64,000 nt of DNA, taken from Halorussus salilacus. Lineage in GTDB: Archaea > Halobacteriota > Halobacteria > Halobacteriales > Haladaptataceae. A program made the position numbers and the translations under genes. Under the pieces are notes generated by a model, which worked only from the letters and a program-made list of their open reading frames with translations, had not been told where the DNA came from and did no database searches. The stretch is taken from NCBI RefSeq assembly GCF_024138125.1, contig NZ_CP099995.1:1-64000 (forward strand), read 5' to 3'. Position 1 is the first letter of the stretch, and every line of letters begins with the position of its first letter. This document shows, one piece after another, positions 48,450 to 59,412 of the stretch.

Positions 48450-51230
48450 ATGAACGAACCATCTCCATTCGACGCAATTCGCGAATTCGAGTTCGACGGC
48501 ACCTCCTACAAGATGGCCGACCTCACAGTCCTCGAAGAGGAGGGGCTCTGCGAACTCGATCAGGTCCCCGTCAGTATCCGCGTTCTCCTCGAGTCCGTTC
48601 TCCGCAACGTCGACGGGGAGACGATAACCGCCGAGGACGTTCGCAACGCCGCGTCGTGGGAACCCGACGTCCCAGACGTCGAACTCCCGTTCACGCCCTC
48701 CCGCGTCGTCCTGCAGGACCTCACCGGCGTCCCTGCCGTGGTCGACCTCGCAGCACTCCGATCAGCGGTCGATCGCAAGGGCAAGGATCCAACCATCATC
48801 GAGCCGGACGTCCCGTGCGACCTCGTGATCGACCACAGCGTGCAGGTCGACTACTTCGGCTCCGAGGACGCCTACGAGCGCAACGTCGAATTGGAGTACG
48901 AGCGCAACGGCGAGCGGTACCGTTCCCTCAAGTGGGCCCAACAGGCGTTCGACGACTTCCGCGTCGTCCCGCCGGGGACTGGAATCGTCCACCAGGTGAA
49001 CCTCGAGTACCTCGGGCGGGTTGTCCACGCCCGCGAGCAGAATGGGGAAGAGTGGCTCCTGCCGGACACGCTCGTGGGGACGGACAGCCACACGCCGATG
49101 ATCGGCGGCATCGGGGTCGTCGGCTGGGGTGTCGGCGGCATCGAAGCTGAAGCCGCGATGCTCGGCCAGCCGATCACGATGAAGCTCCCCGAAGTGGTCG
49201 GGGTCCGGCTCACCGGCGAACTTCCCGAGGGAGCGACCGCAACCGACCTCGTCCTTCATGTTACTGAGCAGCTTCGGGAGGTCGGCGTCGTCGACCGGTT
49301 CGTCGAATTCTTCGGCCCTGGTGTATCGAATCTCACCGTTCCAGACAGGGCGACTATCGCGAACATGGCGCCCGAACAGGGCTCGACCATCAGTATGTTC
49401 CCCGTCGACGAAGCAACGCTCGAGTACCTCGAACTCACGGGCCGCGACGAGCAGCACATCGAACTCGTTCGCGAATATCTCGACGCACAGGGGCTGTTCG
49501 GTGAACAGAACCCCGAGTACACCGCGACGGTCGAACTCGACCTCTCGACGATCACTCCCAGCCTCGCCGGGCCGAAACGCCCCCAGGATCGCGTCCCGAT
49601 GGGCGACATGAAGACGCACTTCCGGGGACTGGTCCACGGCGAATTCGAGGACGAACTCGACGATATCGACGAAGATGCGATCACACGATGGATCAGCGAG
49701 AGCAGCGGTTCCGACGACGACCGACCCGACCCCGATCTTCCGGAACCGGACGTCGGCGATCTCACTGAACGAGTCGAAGTCGACGTGAACGGCGAGTCGA
49801 CCGAGATCGGGCACGGTAGTGTCGTCGTCAGCGCCATCACCAGCTGTACGAACACGTCGAACCCGTCCGTGATGCTCGCGGCAGGGCTGCTCGCCCGCAA
49901 CGCTGTCGAACGAGGGCTCGAAGTCCCGGCGTACGTCAAAACGAGTCTTGCACCGGGCAGTCGGGTCGTCACCGAATACCTCGAAGCCTCGGGACTACTC
50001 CCCTATCTGGAAGACCTCGGCTACAACGTCGTCGGCTACGGCTGTACGACCTGCATCGGAAATGCTGGGCCGCTTCCCGAGCCGATCGAACGCGCGATCG
50101 ACGCCGAGGACCTCTGGACGACGAGCGTCCTCTCCGGCAACCGGAACTTCGAGGCACGAATCCACCCGAAAATTCGGGCGAACTACCTCGCCAGTCCGCC
50201 GCTCGTGGTCGCCTACGGACTCGCCGGGCGCATGGATATCGATCTCGAACACGATCCGCTCGGCACCGACGACGACGGCAATCCGGTCTACCTCTCAGAC
50301 ATCTGGCCCGGCGCCGACGAGATCCACGCGGCGGTCCACGACAGCGTCGATTCCTCGATGTTCGAAGAGAAGTACGCCGAAGTGTTCGAAGGTGACGAGC
50401 GCTGGGCGGCGCTCGACGCACCGACCGGTGACGTCTACGAGTGGGACGACTCCTCGACGTACATCCGCGAACCGCCGTTCTTCAGGGATTTCCCGCTGGA
50501 GAAGCCCGGCGTCGCAGACGTCGAAGACGCCCGCACGCTGATGCTGCTCGGTGATACGGTCACGACCGACCACATCAGCCCAGCGGGACCGTTCTCTCGC
50601 GATCAACCGGCCGGGGAGTGGCTCGTTGAACAGGGCGTCGAACCCCACGATTTCAACACGTACGGCGCTCGCCGGGGCAACCACGAGGTGATGATGCGTG
50701 GCACCTTCGCCAACGTTCGCATCGAGAACGAGATGCTCGACGATGTCGAGGGTGGTTACACGATTCACCAGTCGACGGGGGAACAGACGACCGTCTTCGA
50801 AGCGAGCCGCCGCTATCGCGAGGACGACACGCCGCTGGTCGTGTTCGCCGGCGAGGAACTCGGCACCGGGTCGAGCCGCGATTGGGCCGCGAAGGGGACT
50901 GATCTCTTGGGTGTTCGCGCAACCATCGCGGAGAGCTACGAGCGCATCTTCCGTGACAACCTCGTCGGCATGGGTGTCCTCCCGCTTCAGTTCGCCGACG
51001 GCGACTCCTGGGAGTCGCTCGGCATCGACGGCTCTGAACGGGTCGCGATTCACGGACTCGACGACGGCCTCGACGTGAACGACGATCTCACCGTCGTCGC
51101 AGAACGTGCCGATGGCTCGACCGTCGAATTCCCGGTTACGCCACAGGTTGGGACGCCTGCAGCCGTTCGATACGTCGAAAATGGCGGAATCCTTCATCTG
51201 GTGCTCCGTCGGTTACTCACTGAGGAATAG
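48450..51230 (+). CDS. acnA: Aconitate hydratase, AcnA/IRP1 type
   Basis: A 926-residue enzyme converting citrate to isocitrate with a [4Fe-4S] cluster. Cluster ligands are TSCTNTSNP and YGCTTCIGN; other motifs are GTDSHTPM, VEFFGPGV, LLGDTVTTDHISPAG and GTGSSRDWAAKG. The size and order match the long bacterial/cytosolic AcnA branch. An extra Asp/Glu-rich insert occurs near residue 420. Its place among copper genes is unusual: iron-sulfur dehydratases are well-known targets of copper, so a second copy could compensate for damage, or the island just carries it along. Function in the citrate cycle is otherwise expected. Confidence 0.93.
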   Translation: MNEPSPFDAIREFEFDGTSYKMADLTVLEEEGLCELDQVPVSIRVLLESVLRNVDGETITAEDVRNAASWEPDVPDVELPFTPSRVVLQDLTGVPAVVDLAALRSAVDRKGKDPTIIEPDVPCDLVIDHSVQVDYFGSEDAYERNVELEYERNGERYRSLKWAQQAFDDFRVVPPGTGIVHQVNLEYLGRVVHAREQNGEEWLLPDTLVGTDSHTPMIGGIGVVGWGVGGIEAEAAMLGQPITMKLPEVVGVRLTGELPEGATATDLVLHVTEQLREVGVVDRFVEFFGPGVSNLTVPDRATIANMAPEQGSTISMFPVDEATLEYLELTGRDEQHIELVREYLDAQGLFGEQNPEYTATVELDLSTITPSLAGPKRPQDRVPMGDMKTHFRGLVHGEFEDELDDIDEDAITRWISESSGSDDDRPDPDLPEPDVGDLTERVEVDVNGESTEIGHGSVVVSAITSCTNTSNPSVMLAAGLLARNAVERGLEVPAYVKTSLAPGSRVVTEYLEASGLLPYLEDLGYNVVGYGCTTCIGNAGPLPEPIERAIDAEDLWTTSVLSGNRNFEARIHPKIRANYLASPPLVVAYGLAGRMDIDLEHDPLGTDDDGNPVYLSDIWPGADEIHAAVHDSVDSSMFEEKYAEVFEGDERWAALDAPTGDVYEWDDSSTYIREPPFFRDFPLEKPGVADVEDARTLMLLGDTVTTDHISPAGPFSRDQPAGEWLVEQGVEPHDFNTYGARRGNHEVMMRGTFANVRIENEMLDDVEGGYTIHQSTGEQTTVFEASRRYREDDTPLVVFAGEELGTGSSRDWAAKGTDLLGVRATIAESYERIFRDNLVGMGVLPLQFADGDSWESLGIDGSERVAIHGLDDGLDVNDDLTVVAERADGSTVEFPVTPQVGTPAAVRYVENGGILHLVLRRLLTEE

Positions 51231-51419
51231 CCTCCCCTCTCCAGAGAGCCGTCTTCTCCGGACACTACGAAGAACCCCGCTGATGAAACAATACGCGATT
51301 GGTGGCGTTCCGCTGATCGAACGGTATCCCTGGGCAGGATATCTTCTCGGCTGACAGCGTGTGAGTCAGATTTGTAACAAATCGAGGTACCACACCTCAT
51401 TCGAACGCTGACCGCATAT

Positions 51420-51860
51420 TCACATTCCGGCTTCGGTATCGCGTCGACTCGTCATTATGACACCACTGATTAACATCAGGACGGCGAGCGCGACCATGCC
51501 GAGATCCCAGCCCATCCCAGCAGTCATGCCAGATCCCATCCCGCTGTCCATACCGGAACCCATGCCTCCGCCCATCCCCCAGTTCATGCTTCCAGTCGTA
51601 CCGACGAGGCCCTGATTGAGCAACATCACCAGCGAGTACCCGATCATCAGCGGCCCGCTCGCGTTTCCGAGCCTGCTGGCGTAGGGCGTCAGCAAGACCA
51701 CACCGTGAATCACAACGATGATACCGAGAACGGTCATGAGGAGGCCGCTGTTCGACCCCATCATATCAGTGCCACCCGTCGCGGAGATCAGCGAGTATAG
51801 GCCGGAGACGAGCGCGATCGCTGCACCGTACTGACGCGTTATCGTGTTGGTCGCATTCAT
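51420..51860 (-). CDS. Membrane protein with long Met/Gly repeat
   Basis: A 146-residue protein with three or four helices (YGAAIALVSGLYSLI; LLMTVLGIIVVIHGVVLL; LMIGYSLVMLLNQGLVG; GMVALAVLMLISGVIM) and, before the last one, a repeat-rich loop with GM every few residues (NWGMGGGMGSGMDSGMGSGM). Such Met arrays bind Cu(I). No family recognised. The ATG overlaps the stop of the preceding small gene by four bases (ATGA), and CopA lies just upstream, so a copper role is likely. Confidence 0.75.
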   Translation of the reverse strand: MNATNTITRQYGAAIALVSGLYSLISATGGTDMMGSNSGLLMTVLGIIVVIHGVVLLTPYASRLGNASGPLMIGYSLVMLLNQGLVGTTGSMNWGMGGGMGSGMDSGMGSGMTAGMGWDLGMVALAVLMLISGVIMTSRRDTEAGM

Positions 51861-52081
51861 GAGTCAATCGCCTCGATATGCCGCGTGGCGTTCTTCGACC
51901 GGCCCCAGTGTTCGAGGGACACGCCGATGATGTCCTCTTGGAGTCGACCCAGCTGCTGTGCGACGGCCGTGAGTGGGCCGTCGAGATTGCTGGTGAGTTC
52001 ACCAGCCCGGAGAGAAGTAGGCTCGGCACTGACTGCCTTGACGAGATACGTCCGAACCATTTGGCGGGATGCGGTGGACAT
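51857..52081 (-). CDS. Small winged-helix protein
   Basis: A 74-residue protein that reads as a single wHTH: VRTYLVKAVSAEPTSLRAGELTSNLDGPLTAVAQQLGRLQEDIIGVSLEHWGRSKNATRHIE. The pattern resembles small haloarchaeal DNA-binding proteins (DUF7123 type). Placed between CopA (stop 52102) and the Met-rich membrane gene with ATGA coupling, it could regulate or just accompany them. Confidence 0.65.
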   Translation of the reverse strand: MSTASRQMVRTYLVKAVSAEPTSLRAGELTSNLDGPLTAVAQQLGRLQEDIIGVSLEHWGRSKNATRHIEAIDS

Positions 52082-52101
52082 GATGGCTCTGAGTTGGTTG
52101 A

Positions 52102-54705
52102 TTAGCGGAGTCGGCCGAGCAGCTCGTAATCGTGATCCGGCGTGTACCGCCGGAATAGCAGGCTGTTCGACAGCACCGACACCGACGAGAACGCCATCGC
52201 GCCCGCCGCGAGCACGGGCTGGAGCAGCCCGAGCGACGCGAGCGGTATCATCGCGGTGTTGTAGCCGAGCGCCCAGACGAGGTTCTGCTTGATCTTCGCG
52301 AGCGTCGCGTCCGAGATACGGATGGCTTTCACCACGTCGAGCGGGTCGTCACGCATCAGCGTCACGTCCGCCGCCTCGATGGCGACATCCGTCCCGCTCC
52401 CGATGGCGGTCCCGACGTAGGCGACAGCCAGTGCGGGGGCGTCGTTGACGCCGTCGCCTACCATCATCGCTTTGCGCCCCTCGTCCTGAATGGCCTCGAC
52501 GGCGTCGGATTTGTCCTCCGGGAGGACCTCCGCACGGACGTTCTCGGGAGCGATGCCGACCTGCTCTGCGACGGCGCGGGCGGTGCGCTCGTTGTCGCCC
52601 GTGATCATCATCACGTCGACACCGCGCTCCTGTAGTTGGCTCACGGCGTTCTTCGCGCTCTCTTTGATCGTGTCGGCATCAGCGACCACTCCAACCAGTT
52701 CGTCCTCGTAGGCGACGAGCATGGCTGTTTTCCCCTCGTTCTCGAGGCGCTCCATCGTTTCCTGCGCGGGCGAGGGGTCGATTCCATTGTCACGGAGGAG
52801 TTTCCGATTGCCGACCAGCACCTCGCTGTCACCGACGGTCGCTTTGATGCCGTGACCGGGGACGTTCTCGAAGCTATCGGGGTCGGTCACGTCGATACCG
52901 CGATCTTTGGCACCGTCGACGATGGCACGGGCGAGCGGGTGTTCGCTTCCGCTTTCGGCGGTGGCCGCGAGCCGCAGCACGTCGTCCTCGCTGAGGCGCT
53001 CCTGTGCGGTTAGCTGGCCCCCATCGGTAGCGGGATCCCCGCCGTCTGTGACGGGCTGTCCATCGCTGTCGAAGACGACGACGTCGGTCAGCTCCATCTC
53101 GCCTTTCGTGAGAGTCCCGGTCTTGTCGAAGACGACCGTGTCGACGTCCTTCGCTCGCTCAAGGATGTCACCGCCCTTGAACAGGACCCCGTTCTGTGCG
53201 CCGATGGTCGTCCCAACCATCGTTGCGGCTGGGGTCGCCAATCCCAGTGCGCAGGGACAGGCGATCAACACGGCCGACGCGAATACGATGACAGCGAATT
53301 CGAAGACCGACACGCCGCCGGCCGCGACGGGGCCGCCTGCAACGAGCCCCCACAGTGGGAGCCACTCGACGACCCCGGCGAGGACTTCGGGGAACAGATA
53401 CCAGACGAGGCCCCAGAGGACGGCGTTCGCGATGACTGCGGGCACGAAGTAGGCCGAGATGCGGTCGGCGAGGTTCTGAATGTCGGGCTGGCGCGACTGC
53501 GCTTCCTTGACCGTCTGAACGATCTGCTGGAGGGCGGTGTCCTTTCCGACCTTCGTCGCTTCCACGACGAGGACACCGTTCTCGTTGATGGTCGACCCGA
53601 CCACTTCATCGCCCTCGCTCTTCTCGACGGGGACCGACTCGCCGGTGACCATCGACTCGTCGACCGCCGACTGGCCGTCGACGACGACGCCGTCGGTCGG
53701 AATCTGCTCGCCGGGACGAACCTTCATCCGGTCGCCGACGTCGACGTCTTCGAGGGGGATTTCTTCCTCGTTCCCCTCCTCGTCAACCACGGTGGCCGTC
53801 TCGGCCTCCATCTCCAAGAGCTTCCGGAGCGCCTCACCAGCCTGCCCCTTCGAGCGGGCTTCGAGGTAGTTCCCGAGCGTGATGAACACGAGGATGAACG
53901 CGGCCGTGTCGAAGTACAGCCCGCCGGCGACTACCGCGAGCAGAACCGCCACGGAGTAGACGTACGCGGTGGTCGAGCCCAACGCGATCAGGACGTCCAT
54001 GTTGGCGCGGCCGTTCGTAACGAGCGCCTTGTAGGAGTTCTTGTAAAACGGCCAGCCCAGCACCAGTTGGATGGGCGTCGCCAGCGCGAACATGATCCAT
54101 CCGGACGGAAGGCCGAGGAGTTCGTCCCCGACGAGTCCGAGCGCCAGCAGGTGGTCGACCATGAACACCAGCAGTGGCAGGGACAATACGGCGCCGAACA
54201 GCGTCAGACGGAGTTGCCGACGGACCTCCTCCTGTCGGGCGGCCTCTCGCACGTCACCTCCTGACCCGTCTCCCGGTTCAGCGTCCTCGCGGACGGGCGA
54301 GTAGCTGGCGTCCTCGATGGCGTCGTAGAAGTCCGTGAGACCCGCTTCAGCTGGGTTGTACGTGACCTGTGCCTCGTCGGTCGCGAAGTTCACGTCGGCG
54401 CTGACGACGCCCGGCGTCCGCTTGAGTGCGTCCTGCACTGTCTCCGAGCAGTTCGCACACGTCATGTCCGTGATGCCGATGCTCACCGAATCTGTGACCG
54501 GCGAGTAGCCAGCGTCCTCGATGGCATCGAAGATTCGGCCGAGTGAGATTTCGTCCGGATCGTATTCGACGCTTCCCTCGTCGGTCGCGAAATTGATGTT
54601 CGCGTCCGAGACGCCATCGAGGGACCTGACGGCGTCGGCGATGGTCTGCGAACAGTTCGCGCAACTCATCCCTTGGATGTTGATTTGGCTTCGGCGCTGA
54701 CTCAT
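52102..54705 (-). CDS. copA: Cu(I)-exporting P1B-1 ATPase CopA
   Basis: An 867-residue heavy-metal P-type ATPase. Two N-terminal HMA domains with GMSCANC and DMTCANC, about eight membrane helices, the ion motif CPC ([14 protein letters not shown]), [14 protein letters not shown] with the phosphorylated Asp, SEHPLARAI (HP motif), and [10 protein letters not shown]. All catalytic residues intact. CPC plus two HMA domains define the Cu+/Ag+ export subgroup. Its promoter region (54706-54810) separates it from the Lrp-TRASH regulator gene. Confidence 0.95.
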   Translation of the reverse strand: MSQRRSQINIQGMSCANCSQTIADAVRSLDGVSDANINFATDEGSVEYDPDEISLGRIFDAIEDAGYSPVTDSVSIGITDMTCANCSETVQDALKRTPGVVSADVNFATDEAQVTYNPAEAGLTDFYDAIEDASYSPVREDAEPGDGSGGDVREAARQEEVRRQLRLTLFGAVLSLPLLVFMVDHLLALGLVGDELLGLPSGWIMFALATPIQLVLGWPFYKNSYKALVTNGRANMDVLIALGSTTAYVYSVAVLLAVVAGGLYFDTAAFILVFITLGNYLEARSKGQAGEALRKLLEMEAETATVVDEEGNEEEIPLEDVDVGDRMKVRPGEQIPTDGVVVDGQSAVDESMVTGESVPVEKSEGDEVVGSTINENGVLVVEATKVGKDTALQQIVQTVKEAQSRQPDIQNLADRISAYFVPAVIANAVLWGLVWYLFPEVLAGVVEWLPLWGLVAGGPVAAGGVSVFEFAVIVFASAVLIACPCALGLATPAATMVGTTIGAQNGVLFKGGDILERAKDVDTVVFDKTGTLTKGEMELTDVVVFDSDGQPVTDGGDPATDGGQLTAQERLSEDDVLRLAATAESGSEHPLARAIVDGAKDRGIDVTDPDSFENVPGHGIKATVGDSEVLVGNRKLLRDNGIDPSPAQETMERLENEGKTAMLVAYEDELVGVVADADTIKESAKNAVSQLQERGVDVMMITGDNERTARAVAEQVGIAPENVRAEVLPEDKSDAVEAIQDEGRKAMMVGDGVNDAPALAVAYVGTAIGSGTDVAIEAADVTLMRDDPLDVVKAIRISDATLAKIKQNLVWALGYNTAMIPLASLGLLQPVLAAGAMAFSSVSVLSNSLLFRRYTPDHDYELLGRLR

Positions 54706-54810
54706 TACATACTCATACGGTCCCCTTGTTCAATCGGTTTGCCCTTTCATATGTTCGGGAAATGGGCATGTGAAATTTCGAATCCAAACCAGACTAGCAG
54801 ACTTCCTTCA

Positions 54811-55410
54811 TCAATCAGCTCCTTGCTGAAGCTGTTCGTATTTCTCCTCGAATCGGGATTCACACGATGGACAACAGAATTGATACAACTCCCCGTCGAT
54901 ACGAGCAGCTGTCCCCTCGGTATCGACCGTATTCCCACATTGGGCACAGGTGAGGGCGAACTCCGTCCCGCCCAGATCCGGCGACCAGTCAGCGCCTGCT
55001 AGGAGCGTCACTCCGAAATCTGCGACCGCTCCATCTTCGAGTGTATCGTCGAGCCAGCTCGCAACGTCATTGTCCGGGACTCGCGCATAGACGACCAGAT
55101 CGGCTTCAGCGGTGGTAAATACGTGTTCGACCGCTCCCTCGTTGAGCAGGACATCTTTGAGTGATGCGATATCTGTACCGTCAGAGGAGATGTCCAGTGT
55201 CAGCAACACAGGAATGCCCTTCCGGAGGTGTGAGTGATCGACGTCAAGCGTGAATCGGTTGATGATGCCCATCTCCTGCAGTCTCGCCACCCGATCCGAT
55301 ACCGCCGGTGCCGAGAGACCGACGGCATCAGCGATGTCACTGTACGGGCGACGAGCGTTCGACATCAATAGCTGGAGAATCTCGAGGTCGGTTTCGTCGA
55401 GGTCGCGCAT
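54811..55410 (-). CDS. Lrp/AsnC-type regulator with TRASH metal-sensing domain
   Basis: A 199-residue regulator: N-terminal Lrp HTH (DETDLEILQLLMSNARRPYSDIADAVGLSAPAVSDRVARLQEMGII), a ligand-type alpha/beta region, and a C-terminal TRASH domain (CAQCGNTVDTE ... YQFCCPSCESRFEEKY). TRASH-containing Lrp proteins are the archaeal copper sensors (CopR/CopT type). It lies between copA and the divergent copZ-copB genes, so it probably controls both. Confidence 0.9.
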   Translation of the reverse strand: MRDLDETDLEILQLLMSNARRPYSDIADAVGLSAPAVSDRVARLQEMGIINRFTLDVDHSHLRKGIPVLLTLDISSDGTDIASLKDVLLNEGAVEHVFTTAEADLVVYARVPDNDVASWLDDTLEDGAVADFGVTLLAGADWSPDLGGTEFALTCAQCGNTVDTEGTAARIDGELYQFCCPSCESRFEEKYEQLQQGAD

Positions 55411-55510
55411 AGTGGTACAAACGGCGACGAATGACTAAAGCATCTCGGCGGGATACGCTTAGTTTCCAAGTTTTGGGGCGCCCACGACCCACTAGTTCAA
55501 AGGGAAAATC

Positions 55511-55520
55511 CGCATAAGAC
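55511..55520 (+). promoter_or_regulatory. TATA box of copZ
   Basis: CGCATAAGAC is centred 27 bases before the ATG at 55543, supporting that start over a frame beginning at 55531. The regulator binding site probably lies in 55411-55510. Confidence 0.5.
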
Positions 55521-55542
55521 TGGGGAGCGTATGTATTCGTGT

Positions 55543-55740
55543 ATGTCATCGACCATCACCGTCGAGGGAATGACCTGTGGCCACTGTGAGCAGACAGTCG
55601 AAGAAGCGCTCCGAGAGGTGAGCGGCGTGACCGACGCGACTGCCGATCGAGAGGCCGAACAGGCGAGCGTCGATGGTGACGCTGACACCACAGCACTCGT
55701 TCAAGCCGTCGAAGACGCTGGATACACGGCACACGCCTGA
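55543..55740 (+). CDS. copZ: Copper chaperone CopZ (HMA domain)
   Basis: A 65-residue HMA domain with GMTCGHCEQTVEEAL: the CxxC that binds Cu(I) and delivers it to CopA or CopB. Leaderless start, TATA box 27 bases upstream. It precedes copB by 86 bases and is divergent from the Lrp-TRASH regulator. Confidence 0.93.
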   Translation: MSSTITVEGMTCGHCEQTVEEALREVSGVTDATADREAEQASVDGDADTTALVQAVEDAGYTAHA

Positions 55741-55826
55741 AGCACTGTCGTCACACGTCACACCTGACTCCCTGTCCCCTACATCCATCACTATCCGGCG
55801 CGTACTCTCAGAGACACCGATGAGCT

Positions 55827-58085
55827 ATGGACGACCACGAACACTCAGACAACGGCGACCACACCCATCACGATCACTCCGACCCCGGCGTGAGTGACGA
55901 ACCGAATGAGATAGCCGACGACCGGGAGGTCGACCGGGTCGAACAGGGAATACTCGAGGAGGAAGGTGAAGACGCCGAAAAAGTCGAAGAGGAGATCCAC
56001 GAACGAACCGAGCACGAGATGGGGAACGGAGCGGACGGTCACGGAGACGGTCACGACGGCCACGGCGGAATGCACGAGGGGCACGAGCAGATGTTCCGTC
56101 GGCGTTTCTTCGTCTCGACGCTTCTCTCAATCCCGGTCCTTCTGTACAGCGAAACCCTTCAGGGGTGGCTCGGATTTACGGTGCCGGCGTTCCCGGGCAG
56201 CGAGTGGATCAACCCCGTCTTCGCGGTAATCGTCTTCGCCTATGGTGGCGTCCCGTTCCTCCGGATGGCCGCTCCGGAACTAGAGGATCGCTCGCCCGGG
56301 ATGATGACACTCATCTCGATGGCGATCACCGTTGCGTTCATCTACAGCCTCGCGAGCGTCGTCTTCCCCACGCAGTCGGCATTCTTCTGGGAGTTGGTGA
56401 CGCTGATCGACATCATGCTGTTGGGTCACTGGATCGAGATGCGCTCCGTACGCCGAGCGTCGAGCGCCCTCGACGAGCTGGCGAAGCTCATGCCCGACAC
56501 GGCAGAGCGGATCACTGAAAGTGGGGATATCGAGGAGGTGCCGGTGAGCGAGCTGTCGGAGGGCGACCTTGTCCTCGTGCGGCCCGGCGCAAGTGTCCCG
56601 TCCGACGGCGTCGTCGAGGACGGTGACTCCGACGTGAACGAGTCGATGATCACCGGCGAGTCTAGACCCGTCTCGAAAGAACCTGGCGACGAGGTCATCG
56701 GCGGCACGGTCAACGGCGATGGGAGTCTCCGCGTTCGGATCGGCGCCACGGGCGACGAGACGACGCTGGCAGGCATCATGCGCCTGGTTGAAGAGGCCCA
56801 GGAGAGTAAGTCGAAGACGCAGGTCCTCGCCGATCGCGCCGCGGGCTGGCTGTTCTACGTCGCCGTTGCGGCGGCAGTCGTGACCGCGATTGCGTGGACG
56901 GTCGCGATCTCGTTCGATGCGACGGTGATCGAGCGTGTCGTGACCGTTCTGGTCATCGCGTGCCCACACGCACTCGGGCTCGCTATCCCGCTCGTCGTCG
57001 CGATCAACACGTCGCTTGCAGCCCGGAACGGTATGCTCGTCCGAGACCGGATTGCCATGGAAGAAGCCCGGAACCTCGACGCAATCATCTTCGACAAGAC
57101 CGGGACACTCACCGAAGGCGAACACGGCGTGGTCGGGATGGAGACCATCGACGGCGTCGACGAGGACGACGCTCTAGCCCTAGCAGCAGCCGTCGAAAGC
57201 GACTCGGAACACATGATTGCGCGGGCTATCCGTCAGGCAGCCGACGAGCGGGGGATCGACGCGCCCGATGCTGATGACTTCGAGGCGATGAAAGGGCGGG
57301 GCGTCCGGGCGATGGTAGACGATGACGAGATATACGTCGGCGGCCCGAACCTCCTGAATCACCTCGACAGTGACGTTCCGGGTACGCTCCAGACCTTTGC
57401 CAAAGAGGCCGGTGAGAACGCACAGACGGTCGTGTACCTGGTTCGTGAGGGTGAACTGATCGCCGCGTTCGCTATGGCGGACGTGATCCGCGAGGAGAGT
57501 TACCGGGTCGTCGACGCGCTCCACGAACTCGGCATCGAAGTGGCGATGCTGACTGGCGATTCCCAAGACGTGGCCGACGCGGTGGCCGATGAGCTGGGCA
57601 TCGACACGGTGTTCGCTGAGGTGCTGCCCGAGGATAAGGACGAGAAGGTTCAGGAACTCCAGGACCAGGGAAAACTCGTCGCGATGGTTGGCGACGGCGT
57701 CAACGACGCGCCGGCGCTGACGCGGGCCGACGTCGGCATCGCCATCGGCAGCGGGACCGACGTCGCCGTCCAGTCCGCGGACGTCATTCTCGTCCAAAAT
57801 AACCCGATGGACGTCGTCCGCCTCGTGAAACTGAGCAAGGCGAGTTACCGGAAGATGCAGGAGAACATTGTCTGGGCCGCTGGCTACAACGTCTTCGCCA
57901 TCCCGCTGGCCGCGGGCGTCCTCGCGCCCATCGGCATCCTCCTCTCGCCGGCCGTCGGTGCACTCCTGATGTCGCTAAGCACCGTCATCGTCGCGATCAA
58001 CGCGCAGTTACTCCGCCGGACCGACCTCTCGGTTCCAGGTCTCCCGGGTGTATCTCCGCCGGGTCAGGCGCGGCCGGCAGACTAG
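55827..58085 (+). CDS. copB: Copper-translocating P1B-3 ATPase CopB
   Basis: A 752-residue P-type ATPase. The His/Asp-rich N-terminus ([26 protein letters not shown]) replaces HMA domains, and the ion motif is CPH ([12 protein letters not shown]), the mark of CopB-type Cu2+/Ag+ pumps. [23 protein letters not shown] and [16 protein letters not shown] are intact. An out-of-frame ATG lies seven bases before the chosen start. A T run at 58139-58144 follows the gene and may end the transcript. Confidence 0.95.
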   Translation: MDDHEHSDNGDHTHHDHSDPGVSDEPNEIADDREVDRVEQGILEEEGEDAEKVEEEIHERTEHEMGNGADGHGDGHDGHGGMHEGHEQMFRRRFFVSTLLSIPVLLYSETLQGWLGFTVPAFPGSEWINPVFAVIVFAYGGVPFLRMAAPELEDRSPGMMTLISMAITVAFIYSLASVVFPTQSAFFWELVTLIDIMLLGHWIEMRSVRRASSALDELAKLMPDTAERITESGDIEEVPVSELSEGDLVLVRPGASVPSDGVVEDGDSDVNESMITGESRPVSKEPGDEVIGGTVNGDGSLRVRIGATGDETTLAGIMRLVEEAQESKSKTQVLADRAAGWLFYVAVAAAVVTAIAWTVAISFDATVIERVVTVLVIACPHALGLAIPLVVAINTSLAARNGMLVRDRIAMEEARNLDAIIFDKTGTLTEGEHGVVGMETIDGVDEDDALALAAAVESDSEHMIARAIRQAADERGIDAPDADDFEAMKGRGVRAMVDDDEIYVGGPNLLNHLDSDVPGTLQTFAKEAGENAQTVVYLVREGELIAAFAMADVIREESYRVVDALHELGIEVAMLTGDSQDVADAVADELGIDTVFAEVLPEDKDEKVQELQDQGKLVAMVGDGVNDAPALTRADVGIAIGSGTDVAVQSADVILVQNNPMDVVRLVKLSKASYRKMQENIVWAAGYNVFAIPLAAGVLAPIGILLSPAVGALLMSLSTVIVAINAQLLRRTDLSVPGLPGVSPPGQARPAD

Positions 58086-58169
58086 CGATCGCAGAATCTC
58101 CTTCATCGGATACAGCGCCACGTACGCGGTGTGCTACCATTTTTCGTTCTAGCGGTCGAACGTTGTGCC

Positions 58170-58664
58170 ATGGGATCGAAACGCTCCGACCTCCCGATGC
58201 GGATAGAGAAGTTGGCTAGAGAGGATGTGGTCACTGCAAGTCAGGCCACGACTGTTAGAGAACTCGCGGAAACCATGTTCGATCGCTCCGTCGGGAGCGT
58301 CGTCATCGTCGAGAGCGATGAACCGGTCGGTATTGTCACTGACCGGGATCTCACCGTCAAGTTGCTCGCCGGAGAGGGAGACGTCAACCTCTTCGAGACG
58401 GAGAGAGACCTCACAGAGATCACCGCCGCAGACGTGATGACCGCCGACCCGCTCGTCGTGAACGCCGACGATGAACTGCCGCGCGTACTCCACCACATGG
58501 ACCAGGCCCACGCCAGACGAATTCCCGTTGTTGATGACGGTGCACTCGTCGGAATCCTCGCTCTGGATGACGTGGTGATCCACTTGGCTGGCGAGAGTGC
58601 TCACGTTTCGGCGCAACTCGACAACGTTGCCAGTGTCATTCGCTCCGAGTCCCCGGAGCAGTAA
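58170..58664 (+). CDS. CBS-pair domain protein
   Basis: A 164-residue protein consisting of two CBS domains: VVTASQATTVRELAETMFDRSVGSVVIVESDEPVGIVTDRDL and VMTADPLVVNADDELPRVLHHMDQAHARRIPVVDDGALVGILALDDV. Such stand-alone pairs bind adenine nucleotides or other small ligands and control partner enzymes. The start may be the ATG at 58170 or the later one at 58197. Follows copB, same strand. Confidence 0.9.
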   Translation: MGSKRSDLPMRIEKLAREDVVTASQATTVRELAETMFDRSVGSVVIVESDEPVGIVTDRDLTVKLLAGEGDVNLFETERDLTEITAADVMTADPLVVNADDELPRVLHHMDQAHARRIPVVDDGALVGILALDDVVIHLAGESAHVSAQLDNVASVIRSESPEQ

Positions 58665-58700
58665 CCAGCAATGGCTGTAACAGAACGCACGTGACCGACT

Positions 58701-59327
58701 ATGACCGCGACGACCGGTGTAAAGACATTGTTCTTCGGCGTGGGGCTGGTAGCCGGTGCTACCCTCGTCGTTGGACTCCTCATCAGTATTCGTAGCCCGA
58801 CGTGGCGCTTCTGGCCGCACGGCGAGCGCGACTGGACGTTACTGATCGGTTGGGCGGCCTGGTTACTCTACTTCGGGGGTCTCCTCGGCGTGGTCTATCT
58901 CGACTGGTGGAATTGGTACCGACCGCCGACGCTCGTCCAGGGGATCAGCCTCCTGTTAATGCTCGCTGGAGCTGTGTTGGCCACTTGGGCTGTGTGGCGA
59001 CTCGGGGTTTGGGAAAGTAGCGGTCTCGAAGGGCGCCTGAACACCGAGGGACCGTACCGGTATTCACGTAATCCGCAGTACGTCGGATACGTCGCCATGC
59101 TCGGAGGTGGCGCTGTCCTCGCCGGATCGTGGATGGCAACTGTCATCGCTCTCGTCGGCATCGTCTGGTTTCTGCTCGCCCCGCTTGCAGAAGAACCGTG
59201 GCTCCGCGAGCAGTACGGAGACGCCTACGAGGAGTATCGCAGATCGGTTCCGCGGTTCCTCGGCCGAAGACACCTCGAACCGTCACAGCAGGACCAGACC
59301 GACCGATCGAAGGGAGGCAATCTGTGA
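58701..59327 (+). CDS. ICMT/PEMT-like membrane methyltransferase
   Basis: A 208-residue membrane protein with about five helices and a C-terminal isoprenylcysteine-methyltransferase-like motif: GPYRYSRNPQYVGYVAMLGGG followed by EEPWLREQYGDAYEEYRRSVPRFL. The RNPxY and EExxL..xYGxxYxxY patterns bind SAM in this family. The natural substrate could be a lipid, prenyl-cysteine or a thiol; unknown. The following SAM methyltransferase suggests a common pathway. Confidence 0.85.
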   Translation: MTATTGVKTLFFGVGLVAGATLVVGLLISIRSPTWRFWPHGERDWTLLIGWAAWLLYFGGLLGVVYLDWWNWYRPPTLVQGISLLLMLAGAVLATWAVWRLGVWESSGLEGRLNTEGPYRYSRNPQYVGYVAMLGGGAVLAGSWMATVIALVGIVWFLLAPLAEEPWLREQYGDAYEEYRRSVPRFLGRRHLEPSQQDQTDRSKGGNL

Positions 59328-59412
59328 CCAGTAATTCCCCACAACTAATCGGAAGAAGCAGGTGGACTGCTCCACCTGGTAAGAACACCCGGATTTTGAA
59401 GAAAGAACACCA

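Noticed and set aside
48332-49150. 272-codon + strand frame overlapping the aconitase start
   Set aside because: Product is almost entirely Arg/Pro/Gly, typical of an out-of-frame reading of a GC-rich gene.
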